From: Bacteroidota bacterium | GTDB taxonomy: Bacteria; Bacteroidota; Bacteroidia; Chitinophagales; Chitinophagaceae | Direction of reading: 5' to 3' | NCBI GenBank assembly: GCA_021824855.1 | Contig: JAKAJX010000099.1 | Coordinates: forward strand, 1 to 12,437 | DNA: 12,437 nucleotides | In this document: one piece after another, positions 5,849 through 12,437 of the stretch | Layout: the number at the start of each line of letters is the position of its first letter | Numbering within the stretch: position 1 is the stretch's first letter | Made by a program: the position numbers and the translations under genes | The notes under the pieces: model-generated | Seen by the model: the letters and a program-made list of their open reading frames with translations, nothing else | What the model was told of the DNA's origin: nothing | Databases searched by the model: none

Positions 5849-6799
5849 CTATTTACCTCTTAATTGCGAATGAATAAATAAGCTGGTTATACTTTTATTT
5901 TCGTAAGCATTTCTAATAGCAATAGCAAACAAATCTGCAACAGAAAGTACTTTTATTTTATTAGATTCTTTTTTAAGCGGAATTGTATCGCAAACTATCA
6001 ATTCTTCTAACACACTGTTTTCAATATTTTCGTAGGCATTTCCACTTAATACCGGATGCGTACATAAAGCTCTTACGCTACTGGCTCCTTTTTCTTTCAA
6101 TAAACTTGCCGCTCTTGCCAAAGTACCACCCGTATCACATATATCATCAATTAATACAATATCTCTACCGGTTACATCGCCAATAACTACCATGCTCGCT
6201 ATTTCGTTGGCACGTTTACGATGTTTATCGCAAATAACCATTTCAGAGTTAAAATAACTCGCAATTTCTCTCACTCTATTGGTACTTCCTACATCGGGGG
6301 CTGCAAAAGCAAGGTTGGGCAACTTTAATTGTTCTATATAAGGAATAAAAATTGCCGAACTATCTAAATGATCAACAGGTATATCAAAAAAAGCCTGAAT
6401 TTGAGGTGCATGCAAATCCATGGTGATAATTCTGTTTGCCCCGGCGGCTTGCAGCAAAGTAGCTACAAGTTTACTTCCAATAGCCACACGAGGTTTATCT
6501 TTTCTATCCTGACGAGCATAACCATAATAAGGAATAACAGCAATAATTTTATAAGCACTGGCACGTTTTGCCGCATCAATCATCAATAATAATTCCATTA
6601 AATTATCTGTAGGTGCAAATGTGCTTTGTACCAAAAAAACATAATCGCCACGAATACTTTCTAAAAAAATGGGCTGAAATTCGCCATCACTAAACTTTTG
6701 AATACTAATTTTTCCTAATGGGGCTCCAAATCGTTTGGCAATTTTTTCTGCCAATTTTTGAGAACCAGCGCCTGAAAATATTTTTACGGATGGATTCAT
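5849..6799 (-). CDS. prs: Ribose-phosphate pyrophosphokinase (PRPP synthetase)
   Basis: This enzyme makes PRPP from ribose 5-phosphate and ATP for purine, pyrimidine, His, Trp and NAD synthesis. At 316 residues it is the normal class I length. Landmarks: FSDGE at 36-40, YYGYARQDRK at 91-100, the catalytic His130 in MDLHAPQIQ, the flexible loop KHRKRAN at 192-198 with its catalytic Lys and Arg, and the PRPP-binding loop DIVLIDDICDTGGT at 213-226. All key residues are kept. APDVGSTNR (166-174) varies from the more common SPDVGG block. The ATG at 6799 gives the expected N-terminus. A likely -7 box lies about 22 bases upstream. It diverges from radC across a 145-base gap. Confidence 0.96.
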   Translation of the reverse strand: MNPSVKIFSGAGSQKLAEKIAKRFGAPLGKISIQKFSDGEFQPIFLESIRGDYVFLVQSTFAPTDNLMELLLMIDAAKRASAYKIIAVIPYYGYARQDRKDKPRVAIGSKLVATLLQAAGANRIITMDLHAPQIQAFFDIPVDHLDSSAIFIPYIEQLKLPNLAFAAPDVGSTNRVREIASYFNSEMVICDKHRKRANEIASMVVIGDVTGRDIVLIDDICDTGGTLARAASLLKEKGASSVRALCTHPVLSGNAYENIENSVLEELIVCDTIPLKKESNKIKVLSVADLFAIAIRNAYENKSITSLFIHSQLRGK

Positions 6800-6820
6800 A
6801 TAATGATAGTGAAATTGCGG

Positions 6821-6828
6821 CGAAGATA
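6821..6828 (-). promoter_or_regulatory. Probable -7 box for prs
   Basis: The minus strand reads TATCTTCG, one base off TAnnTTTG, with TTTT about 20 bases upstream. Transcription would start near 6814, leaving a leader of about 15 bases, similar to the rplY and atpB arrangements. Confidence 0.45.
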
Positions 6829-6870
6829 AAACACAGAACTCAGTGATTGAAAAAGAATTTTAAAATACAG

Positions 6871-6888
6871 TTTTTCGATATCGCAAAA
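6871..6888. promoter_or_regulatory. Dyad-symmetric site between prs and radC
   Basis: An 18-base near-perfect palindrome, TTTT-T-CGATATCG-C-AAAA, has 16 symmetrical positions. It lies in the gap between two divergent genes, upstream of the likely prs promoter. Shape and place would suit a dimeric regulator, but no regulator is known to bind here, so this is a candidate only. Confidence 0.3.
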
Positions 6889-6944
6889 TAGTATATTTAT
6901 ACATTAGTTTACCATATAACTTCCATCGAGTTTATTACAACAAC

Positions 6945-7634
6945 ATGGAAAATACTTCGATAAAAAATTGGGCTATTGACGATAGACCGAGAGAAAAACT
7001 ATTATTAAAAGGTGCCGAAGCGTTAAGCACATCGGAACTATTGGCTATTTTAATTAATAATGGCACAAAAAACAGAACGGCTGTAGATCTTGCTAAAGAA
7101 TTATTGTTTAAAATACACAACGATTTGCAACAGTTAAGTCGAATGTCTGTAAAAGAATTACTGCAACTTAAAATTAAAGGTTTAGGAGAAGCCAAAGCCA
7201 TTACAATTTGTGCAGCATTAGAATTAAACAATAGGCGAGAATTATATTTTACAAAGAAAGAAAGTATTACAAACAGTAGAGATATTGCCGCTTTTTTAAA
7301 AGCACAATTACAATTTAAAAATCATGAAATATTTATGGTAGTTTATTTAAATAAAGCCAATAAACTATTATGCCATGAAACGATAAGTAAAGGCGGAATT
7401 ACAGGTACAATAGCTGATCCAAGAATTATTTTAAAACATGCTTTAGAAAATAATGCAACTTCCATTATTCTTGCACACAACCATCCCAGCGGAAATTTAA
7501 ACCCCAGTAAACAAGACAAGGAGATAACTTCTAAAATAAAAGCTGCTGCTGCATTAATAGATATTGCCGTAATAGATCATTTAATAATAAGCAATGAAGG
7601 ATATTTTAGTTTTGCCGATGAAGGCATTTTATAA
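6945..7634 (+). CDS. radC: RadC family JAB/MPN-domain protein
   Basis: A 229-residue RadC-type protein of full length. It opens with IKNWAIDDRPREKLLLKGAE, typical of the family; a helix-hairpin-helix region follows (residues 70-92, LKIKGLGEAKA). The C-terminal JAB1/MPN domain carries the zinc-site pattern: Glu128 in NHEIF, His178 and His180 in LAHNHPSGN, and Asp191 in SKQDKEIT. The metalloprotease-like site is thus intact. The name comes from an E. coli mutation later traced to another gene, so a direct role in DNA repair is not established; Glu/His/Asp conservation suggests a hydrolase. It reads away from prs. No exact -7 box was found upstream. Confidence 0.9.
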   Translation: MENTSIKNWAIDDRPREKLLLKGAEALSTSELLAILINNGTKNRTAVDLAKELLFKIHNDLQQLSRMSVKELLQLKIKGLGEAKAITICAALELNNRRELYFTKKESITNSRDIAAFLKAQLQFKNHEIFMVVYLNKANKLLCHETISKGGITGTIADPRIILKHALENNATSIILAHNHPSGNLNPSKQDKEITSKIKAAAALIDIAVIDHLIISNEGYFSFADEGIL

Positions 7635-7679
7635 AATAACTTAAGAAAATATATTTTATACATGTGTTGCCTCATGATT

Positions 7680-7700
7680 AAAAGAAAAACAATTTCTTTT
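7680..7700 (+). other. Weak AT-rich hairpin after radC
   Basis: AAAAGAAA and TTTCTTTT make an 8-base-pair stem around AACAA, 46 bases past the radC stop. The second arm is itself T-rich, so it may work as a poor terminator between radC and the next promoter, but with one G-C pair per stem the case is weak. Confidence 0.3.
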
Positions 7701-7733
7701 CCCACTTTCATAAAGCAACTTCTACATTCTTGT

Positions 7734-7741
7734 TATTTTTG
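7734..7741 (+). promoter_or_regulatory. Bacteroidota-type -7 box for the ABC exporter
   Basis: TATTTTTG is an exact TAnnTTTG match ending 8 bases before the ATG at 7750. The message would therefore be leaderless or nearly so. The -33 element is poor (a TTTC lies 24 bases upstream, slightly too far). Confidence 0.5.
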
Positions 7742-7749
7742 CTGTTCAC

Positions 7750-9603
7750 ATGAGCCAGCCTACACCAAAAAAAATATTCAACTTCTCTTTATTTAAAAGG
7801 GTTTTTACATACGTTAGTCCGTATAAAAAGATTTTTTATATAAGCTTATTTCTTGCTGTTGCACGAGCCGCCTTAGCACCTATAAGGCCTTATTTAATTC
7901 AATTAACCGTAGACAATGCAACCGGTAAACATATTACTATTCCTCAATGGATTCGCCTATTATTGGGAAATTTTGATTCACTGAACATTACTCAATTTAT
8001 TATTACCATTACTTTTTGGCAGGTAGCTTTTTTATTACTCGAAACAGCCATATTATTCCTTTTTACATTTCTTACCGCTAAATTGGGACAAAGTGTTGTG
8101 AAAGATTTAAGAGTAAATGTTTTTAAAAAAATACTCAACTTAAATTTAACACAATTTGATAAAACACCCATAGGTACCCTAACTACCCGAACCATTAACG
8201 ATATTGAAAGCATTAATGATATTTTTAGCGATGGCTTTGTACCCATTATTGCCGATTTGCTTACCATTATTATTACTTTGCTTACCATGTTTTGGATTGA
8301 TTGGCGTTTAACACTAATATCCCTTATTCCTTTCCCCTTATTAATTATTGCTACTTATTATTTTAAAGAAAGTGTTAATAAAAGCTTTATTAAAGTGCGT
8401 AATGCGGTGGCTCAGTTAAATGCCTTTGTTCAAGAACATATTACCGGAATGCAAATTGTACAAGCTTTTGCCGCAGAAGAAAGAGAATATAATAAATTTA
8501 AAAAAATAAATAAAGAACATCGCAACGCAAATATTAAAGCCATTTTTGCCTACAGCGTTTTTTTTCCGATTGTTGAAATTGTTTTAGCACTAAGCACCGC
8601 ATTAATTGTATGGTGGGTAGCAAATGAGGCTTTACAACATTTTAATATTCATATTAATTTCTCGGGAAAAATTGTGGCTTTTATTATGTACATGAATCAA
8701 ATATTTAGACCATTACGGGTAATTGCCGACAAATTTAATGTACTGCAAATGGGAATGATTGCTGCAGAAAGAGTATTTAAAGTAATGGATAATGATGATG
8801 TGTTGGAAGAAAAAACACTTTCACCTAACAACAACCAGATAACTATTAAAGGAGCCATTGAATTTAAACACGTTTGGTTTGCTTACAATAACGATAATTA
8901 TGTACTTAAAGATATTCATTTTTCAATTGAGCCCGGAGAAACTGTTGCATTAGTTGGTCATACCGGAAGTGGCAAAACCTCCATCATCAGCTTATTAAAC
9001 CGATTATATCATATCCAAAAAGGCGAACTCAATATAGACGGTACGAATATTGAAAACTATTCGCTCAACTTTTTAAGAAAAAATATTGGCATTGTTTTAC
9101 AAGATGTATTTCTGTTTTCCGGATCGGTAATGGACAATATTACCTTACGCAACCCCGCAATTTCAACAGAACAAGTAATAGAAGCGGCCAAAATGATTGA
9201 CATGCACGATTTTATTATGCAATTACCCGGCGGTTATAACTACAATGTGATGGAACGAGGTAATACACTAAGCTTAGGACAAAGACAATTAATTTCCTTT
9301 ATAAGAGCCCTTTTATACAATCCTTCTATTTTAGTGTTAGATGAAGCCACTTCATCTATAGACTCGGAAAGCGAATTGCTTATTCAAAAAGCCATAGATA
9401 CTTTAATTGCAAACAGAACATCCATCATAATTGCACATCGGCTATCTACCATCAGAAAAGCAAATAAAATTATTGTATTAGATAAAGGAATTATTAAAGA
9501 AATGGGCACGCATCAACAATTATTAGAAACCAACGGATTTTATGCCAAATTATATGAAATGCAATTTCAAAAACACCAAAATAAGGTTTTAACCGATAGT
9601 TGA
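7750..9603 (+). CDS. ABC half-exporter, MdlB-like
   Basis: A complete 617-residue inner-membrane exporter subunit: membrane domain (about 20-345, roughly six helices, for example near 28-50, 85-110, 165-205 and 265-295) then ATPase. ATPase motifs are Walker A GHTGSGKT at 403-410, Q-loop Gln451, Walker B with Asp531 and Glu532, and His563. The signature is LSLGQRQ at 507-513 instead of LSGGQ, followed by LISFIRALL; this LSxGQRQL form is seen in MdlB-type and related heterodimeric exporters. The ATPase looks competent. Partner and substrate are unknown: no MdlA-like gene is adjacent, so it may act as a homodimer or pair with a distant subunit. The exporter at the window's left edge is separate by nearly 7 kb and has a canonical signature. 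The ATP synthase promoter lies just after its stop. Confidence 0.9.
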   Translation: MSQPTPKKIFNFSLFKRVFTYVSPYKKIFYISLFLAVARAALAPIRPYLIQLTVDNATGKHITIPQWIRLLLGNFDSLNITQFIITITFWQVAFLLLETAILFLFTFLTAKLGQSVVKDLRVNVFKKILNLNLTQFDKTPIGTLTTRTINDIESINDIFSDGFVPIIADLLTIIITLLTMFWIDWRLTLISLIPFPLLIIATYYFKESVNKSFIKVRNAVAQLNAFVQEHITGMQIVQAFAAEEREYNKFKKINKEHRNANIKAIFAYSVFFPIVEIVLALSTALIVWWVANEALQHFNIHINFSGKIVAFIMYMNQIFRPLRVIADKFNVLQMGMIAAERVFKVMDNDDVLEEKTLSPNNNQITIKGAIEFKHVWFAYNNDNYVLKDIHFSIEPGETVALVGHTGSGKTSIISLLNRLYHIQKGELNIDGTNIENYSLNFLRKNIGIVLQDVFLFSGSVMDNITLRNPAISTEQVIEAAKMIDMHDFIMQLPGGYNYNVMERGNTLSLGQRQLISFIRALLYNPSILVLDEATSSIDSESELLIQKAIDTLIANRTSIIIAHRLSTIRKANKIIVLDKGIIKEMGTHQQLLETNGFYAKLYEMQFQKHQNKVLTDS

Positions 9604-9653
9604 TTTTTCCTGAAAAAACTCTACCTACAATTCATTTTCTGCCCCTTCACCCC

Positions 9654-9661
9654 TATCTTTG
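9654..9661 (+). promoter_or_regulatory. Promoter of the ATP synthase operon
   Basis: TATCTTTG is an exact TAnnTTTG -7 box, with a TTTT about 16-20 bases upstream near the -33 position. Transcription would start near 9668, about 15 bases before the atpB ATG at 9683. The box overlaps a TTG (9659) that is in frame with atpB, which rules that codon out as start. Confidence 0.75.
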
Positions 9662-9682
9662 CGGCAAAATTTACTCAAGCAC

Positions 9683-10801
9683 ATGAGGTTATATCGTTCG
9701 AAATCTTTGCTGGTAGCGACTTTTAGCTTAATTTTTCTTATATCAACTACTTATGTATTTGCACAAGAAACTGTAGAAAAAAATACCGGTAATACACCCA
9801 AGGTTGAATCGGCAGAAACAACAAAAGAGGAAGATTTTAAACCCGGCGATGTACTCATGGAGCATATATTAGATAATCATGAGTTTCATTTTGCCGAAAT
9901 AAATGGTCATCCTATTGCTATTCCGCTTCCTATAATCATTTATTCTCCTCAACGTGGAGTAAGCATTTTCATGAGTTCGAATTTCGAGCATGGCAAAGCC
10001 ATTTACCAAGGATACAAATTAGAAGAGGGTACTATTATTGCCGTAACCGATAATGGCACTGCCGATGCTTCTGTAAAAGTGTATGATTTTTCTATTACAC
10101 GTAATGTAATGCAAATGATTATTGCACTTACACTATTGGTTGTATTATTAATAAACGTTGCTAAAAAGTATAGAATAAACGGCAATAAAGCACCAAGCGG
10201 TTTTCAAAATGCTTTAGAACCGGTTATAACATTTATTAGAGACGAAGTGGGCATTAGTAATTTGGGGGCTAAACACGAAAAATACATGCCTTACCTACTC
10301 ACAGTTTTTTTCTTTATTTTAATTTGTAACATATTTGGATTAATTCCGGGCTCGGCAAATACTACAGGAAATATAGCTTTTACGCTTGTATTAGGGCTAA
10401 TAAGTTTTGTTGCCATTTTATTGAGTACCAATAAACATTTTTGGGGGCATTTATTCAACCCGCCGGGAGTTCCATTCTTAGTAAAATTTATTTTAGTGCC
10501 GGTAGAGTTTTTAGGAATTTTTACCAAGCCTTTTGCTTTAATCATTCGTTTATTTGCAAACATGGTAGCAGGGCACATGATTATTACTTGCTTAATTATG
10601 ATGATTTTTATTTTTAGTAAATTAAGCATTGGAGCAGGTATTAGTTTTGCTCCGGTATCATTGGCATTTACCATTTTTATATATTTTATAGAAATATTGG
10701 TGGCATTTATTCAAGCATTCATCTTTACAAACCTAACTGCTGTTTTTATTGGTCAGGCTTTTGAGGGTGAGCATCATGAAGAAGCGAATGCCCATCATTA
10801 A
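9683..10801 (+). CDS. atpB: ATP synthase Fo subunit a
   Basis: The membrane stator subunit holding the ion half-channels. From the ATG at 9683 it is 372 residues, longer than the E. coli protein (271). It begins with a signal peptide (RLYRSK, a hydrophobic core, then VFA before QETVEK, cleavage after about residue 27) and a periplasmic extension of roughly 110 residues, as known for Bacteroidota. Membrane helices lie near 143-160, 204-223, 229-248, 265-284, 300-317 and 325-355. The essential Arg is Arg289 in IIRLFANMVAGH; the final helices carry Glu and Gln (FIEILVAFIQAF). The C-terminus is His-rich. An in-frame TTG at 9659 would add 8 residues, but it lies within the promoter -7 box. It is first in an operon with atpE, 30 bases downstream. 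Confidence 0.95.
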   Translation: MRLYRSKSLLVATFSLIFLISTTYVFAQETVEKNTGNTPKVESAETTKEEDFKPGDVLMEHILDNHEFHFAEINGHPIAIPLPIIIYSPQRGVSIFMSSNFEHGKAIYQGYKLEEGTIIAVTDNGTADASVKVYDFSITRNVMQMIIALTLLVVLLINVAKKYRINGNKAPSGFQNALEPVITFIRDEVGISNLGAKHEKYMPYLLTVFFFILICNIFGLIPGSANTTGNIAFTLVLGLISFVAILLSTNKHFWGHLFNPPGVPFLVKFILVPVEFLGIFTKPFALIIRLFANMVAGHMIITCLIMMIFIFSKLSIGAGISFAPVSLAFTIFIYFIEILVAFIQAFIFTNLTAVFIGQAFEGEHHEEANAHH

Positions 10802-10831
10802 AATTTTTTTTTTAAACAAAAACCACACACT

Positions 10832-11080
10832 ATGTCGTTAATGAACATTTTGTTAGATGGTAGCATTTCAAATATGGGTGCTGCTATTGGTGCAGGATTA
10901 GCTGCAATTGGTGCAGGTATCGGCATCGGTCAAATCGGTAAAGGTGCAGTAGAAAGTATTGCACGCCAACCCGAAGCAGCAAACGATATTCGTTCAAACA
11001 TGATTCTTACTGCAGCCTTCGTAGAAGGTGTTGCATTGTTTGCCGTTATCGCATCTGTATTGGCTATTTTCATCAAGTAA
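10832..11080 (+). CDS. atpE: ATP synthase Fo subunit c
   Basis: An 82-residue hairpin of two membrane helices that oligomerises into the rotor ring. Helix 1 has the packed Gly pattern (AIGAGLAAIGAGIGIGQIG), the loop has the ARQPEA motif at 44-49, and helix 2 carries the ion-binding Glu65 in AAFVEGVALFAVI. Numbering happens to match the Ilyobacter Na+ subunit: position 32 is Ile rather than Gln and position 66 is Gly rather than Ser, so the Na+ ligands are missing and proton coupling is likely. An 85-base gap with a hairpin separates it from atpF. Confidence 0.96.
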   Translation: MSLMNILLDGSISNMGAAIGAGLAAIGAGIGIGQIGKGAVESIARQPEAANDIRSNMILTAAFVEGVALFAVIASVLAIFIK

Positions 11081-11103
11081 TTATTCTTACAAAAGAAAAT
11101 TAC

Positions 11104-11138
11104 AACTGCATTCAATGCACAGGGCGGCGAATGCAGTT
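11104..11138 (+). promoter_or_regulatory. Intercistronic hairpin between atpE and atpF
   Basis: AACTGCATTC and GAATGCAGTT make a perfect 10-base-pair stem around a 15-base loop. An inner palindrome TGCATTCAATGCA (11107-11119) allows a competing fold. ATTTTAAAA follows, too poor in Us for a strong terminator. A likely job is partial attenuation or 3'-end protection of the atpBE message, which would help make more c than b. Confidence 0.6.
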
Positions 11139-11165
11139 ATTTTAAAACTTAGAAACATTTAGAAT

Positions 11166-11660
11166 ATGCAATTATTAACTCCGGGTTTAGGACTTATTTT
11201 TTGGACATTTTTGGCCTTTATTGTGGTATTTTTAATTCTTAAAAAATTTGCTTGGAAACCTATTCTTTCTGCACTTAAAGAAAGAGAAACCAATATTGCC
11301 AATGCCATTTCATCTGCCGAAAAAGTAAAACTCGAAATGTTGCAACTAAAAAATGACAACGAAACTTTAATGCAACAAGCCCGAGAAGAAAGATCGGCTT
11401 TACTTAAAGATGCCAAATTCCATAGCGATAAAATGATTCATGAGGCAAAAGAAAAAGCCAAATCTGAATACGATAGAATTATTACCGATGCCCAACAAGC
11501 TATTCAACAACAAAAAAATGCAGCACTAACCGATGTTAAAAATCAAATAGGTGCATTAGTTATTGAGGTAAGTGAAAAAATATTAAAACGAGAATTACAC
11601 AATAAAGCAGAACAAGAAAATTTTATCAATACACTAACCGAAGAAGTGAAATTAAACTAA
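11166..11660 (+). CDS. atpF: ATP synthase Fo subunit b
   Basis: A 164-residue peripheral stalk subunit, usual for bacterial b. A single N-terminal membrane helix (about 8-26, GLIFWTFLAFIVVFLILKK) is followed by the family's WKPI block and a long charged, Ala-, Lys- and Glu-rich helix (30-140) that should form the right-handed coiled coil. The C-terminal part (VIEVSEKILKREL) is the delta-binding end. It acts as a dimer holding the a subunit to delta and F1. It lies 49 bases before atpH in the same operon. Confidence 0.93.
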   Translation: MQLLTPGLGLIFWTFLAFIVVFLILKKFAWKPILSALKERETNIANAISSAEKVKLEMLQLKNDNETLMQQAREERSALLKDAKFHSDKMIHEAKEKAKSEYDRIITDAQQAIQQQKNAALTDVKNQIGALVIEVSEKILKRELHNKAEQENFINTLTEEVKLN

Positions 11661-11709
11661 CCATTCAATACATTAATTTCTTCTTCACAACTATAATATT
11701 TAACCTATA

Positions 11710-12273
11710 ATGTCTAGTTTACGTATAGCTACCAGATATGCAAAAAGCCTAATTGATCTTGCTAAAGAAAAAGATCAATTAGAATTAGTGTATGCCGATA
11801 TGAAATACCTACAAGCTATCTGCCATGTGAGTCCTGAATTTGTAAATATATTACGTAGCCCAATTATTCATTCGGATAAAAAAAGATCTATCATAACTGC
11901 AATAACCAAAAATAAATTAACAGAATTAACCAATTTATTCACTAATTTATTGGTAACCAAAGGTCGTGAAGGAGATTTGCTCGAAGTAGTAAATGCATAC
12001 ATTAATCAATACAACGAAATAAAAGGAATTCAGCAGGTGAAACTTACTACTGCAATAGAAATAAGTGAAGCTGCTAAAAATGATATTATTGCAAAAATAA
12101 AAGCAGCACAAAATTTCGATACTGTAGAATTGGAAACAAAAATAAACAGCCATATTATTGGCGGTTTTATTTTAGAATTTAACAATAACTATATTGATGC
12201 AAGTATTGCAAGAGATTTAAAAGATATTAAAAAGCAATTCTCTAAAAATGTTTTTGTTAAATCAATTAGATAA
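11710..12273 (+). CDS. atpH: ATP synthase F1 subunit delta (OSCP)
   Basis: A 187-residue subunit that clamps the b stalk to the top of F1. The N-terminal helical domain begins with the family start ATRYAKSLIDLA; LRSPII at 48-53 and LLVTKGREGDL near 80-90 are standard blocks. The C-terminal domain holds IGGFILEF from 150 and YIDASI at 161-166, equivalent to the IGGF...DGS signature. Length is normal. It sits between atpF and atpA, 51 bases from the latter. Confidence 0.93.
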   Translation: MSSLRIATRYAKSLIDLAKEKDQLELVYADMKYLQAICHVSPEFVNILRSPIIHSDKKRSIITAITKNKLTELTNLFTNLLVTKGREGDLLEVVNAYINQYNEIKGIQQVKLTTAIEISEAAKNDIIAKIKAAQNFDTVELETKINSHIIGGFILEFNNNYIDASIARDLKDIKKQFSKNVFVKSIR

Positions 12274-12324
12274 ATAATATTACCAGATTCTATACAATAA
12301 AAATTAAACTTAAAAGCTCGAAAT

Positions 12325-12437
12325 ATGGTAGACATTAAACCAGATGAAATATCAGCGATACTGAGACAACAGCTAAGCAATTTCAACGCTACTGCCGATT
12401 TAGAAGAAGTGGGAACCGTACTTCAAGTAGGCGATGG
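12325..12437 (+). CDS. atpA: ATP synthase F1 subunit alpha, N-terminal fragment
   Basis: An ATG at 12325 opens a frame running off the window after 37 full codons. The product begins MVDIKPDEISAILRQQL and continues with EEVGTVLQVGDG, the standard start of F1 alpha (P-D-E-I-S-xI-L, then V-G-xVLxVGDG of the beta-barrel domain). Its position after atpH is the usual one. The nucleotide-binding domain is beyond the window. Confidence 0.93.
   Translation, partial: MVDIKPDEISAILRQQLSNFNATADLEEVGTVLQVGD

Noticed and set aside
5796..5852. Direct repeat TACAACTAT (5796-5804 and 5844-5852)
   Set aside because: Nine AT-rich bases, the second overlapping the prs stop codon; likely chance.
6892..6899. 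TATATTTA as a -7 box for radC
   Set aside because: It lacks the final G, has no good -33 partner, and such strings are common in AT-rich DNA; too weak to list.
7662..7790. Small frame starting at ATG 7662 after radC
   Set aside because: It runs across the -7 box and into the ABC gene in another frame, with no recognisable motif.
9659..9682. TTG start for atpB
   Set aside because: It overlaps the promoter -7 box and would not be transcribed.
10291..10674. 127-codon minus-strand frame inside atpB
   Set aside because: It is the antisense of hydrophobic atpB codons, with no family resemblance, and atpB is certain.

Overview
The window looks like ordinary chromosome from a low-GC member of the Bacteroidota, probably near the Chitinophagaceae or Sphingobacteriia; the genus cannot be told from sequence alone. 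The evidence is: promoter -7 boxes of the TAnnTTTG type in front of several genes; AT-rich leaders with no clear Shine-Dalgarno; a fused E1 alpha/beta 2-oxoacid dehydrogenase; an ATP synthase a subunit with a signal peptide and long N-terminal extension; and inverted-repeat elements of the CGTCnTTTCGA...GAGAAATCT kind.

Layout. (1) 1-912, plus strand: the 3' part of an MsbA-like ABC exporter, its start outside the window. (2) 913-1397: a non-coding convergent region holding two near-identical inverted-repeat elements, fragments of more, and an 81-base stub that still encodes the N-terminus of a serine recombinase. The stub overlaps a minus-strand terminator. (3) 1398-1471, minus: a tRNA with CAT anticodon. 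(4) 1518-6799, all minus, in transcription order: prs, rplY (L25/Ctc), pth, an FAH-family hydrolase and the E1 alpha/beta fusion. prs-rplY-pth is a gene order known from other phyla (for example prs-ctc-spoVC in Bacillus). A strong terminator after rplY and a separate rplY promoter break it into sub-units. (5) 6945-7634, plus: radC, divergent from prs. (6) 7750-9603, plus: a complete MdlB-like ABC half-exporter with its own -7 box. (7) 9654-12437, plus: the ATP synthase operon atpB-atpE-atpF-atpH-atpA, cut off inside atpA, behind one clear promoter.

How the genes work together. The ATP synthase genes build the Fo rotor and stator (a, c, b), the delta stalk and the start of F1 alpha; c-ring residues suggest proton coupling. 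prs makes PRPP, while L25 and Pth serve the ribosome and recycle peptidyl-tRNA. The hydrolase and E1 fusion, 13 bases apart, probably share a transcript and point to 2-oxo acid metabolism. The ABC exporters and RadC look unlinked.

I see no defence island, CRISPR array, biosynthetic cluster or other clearly new system. The most interesting stretch is 913-1397, a scar zone with repeats, a recombinase stub and a terminator apparently built partly from that stub. Two gene starts (atpB, pth) are corrected from promoter and terminator positions.
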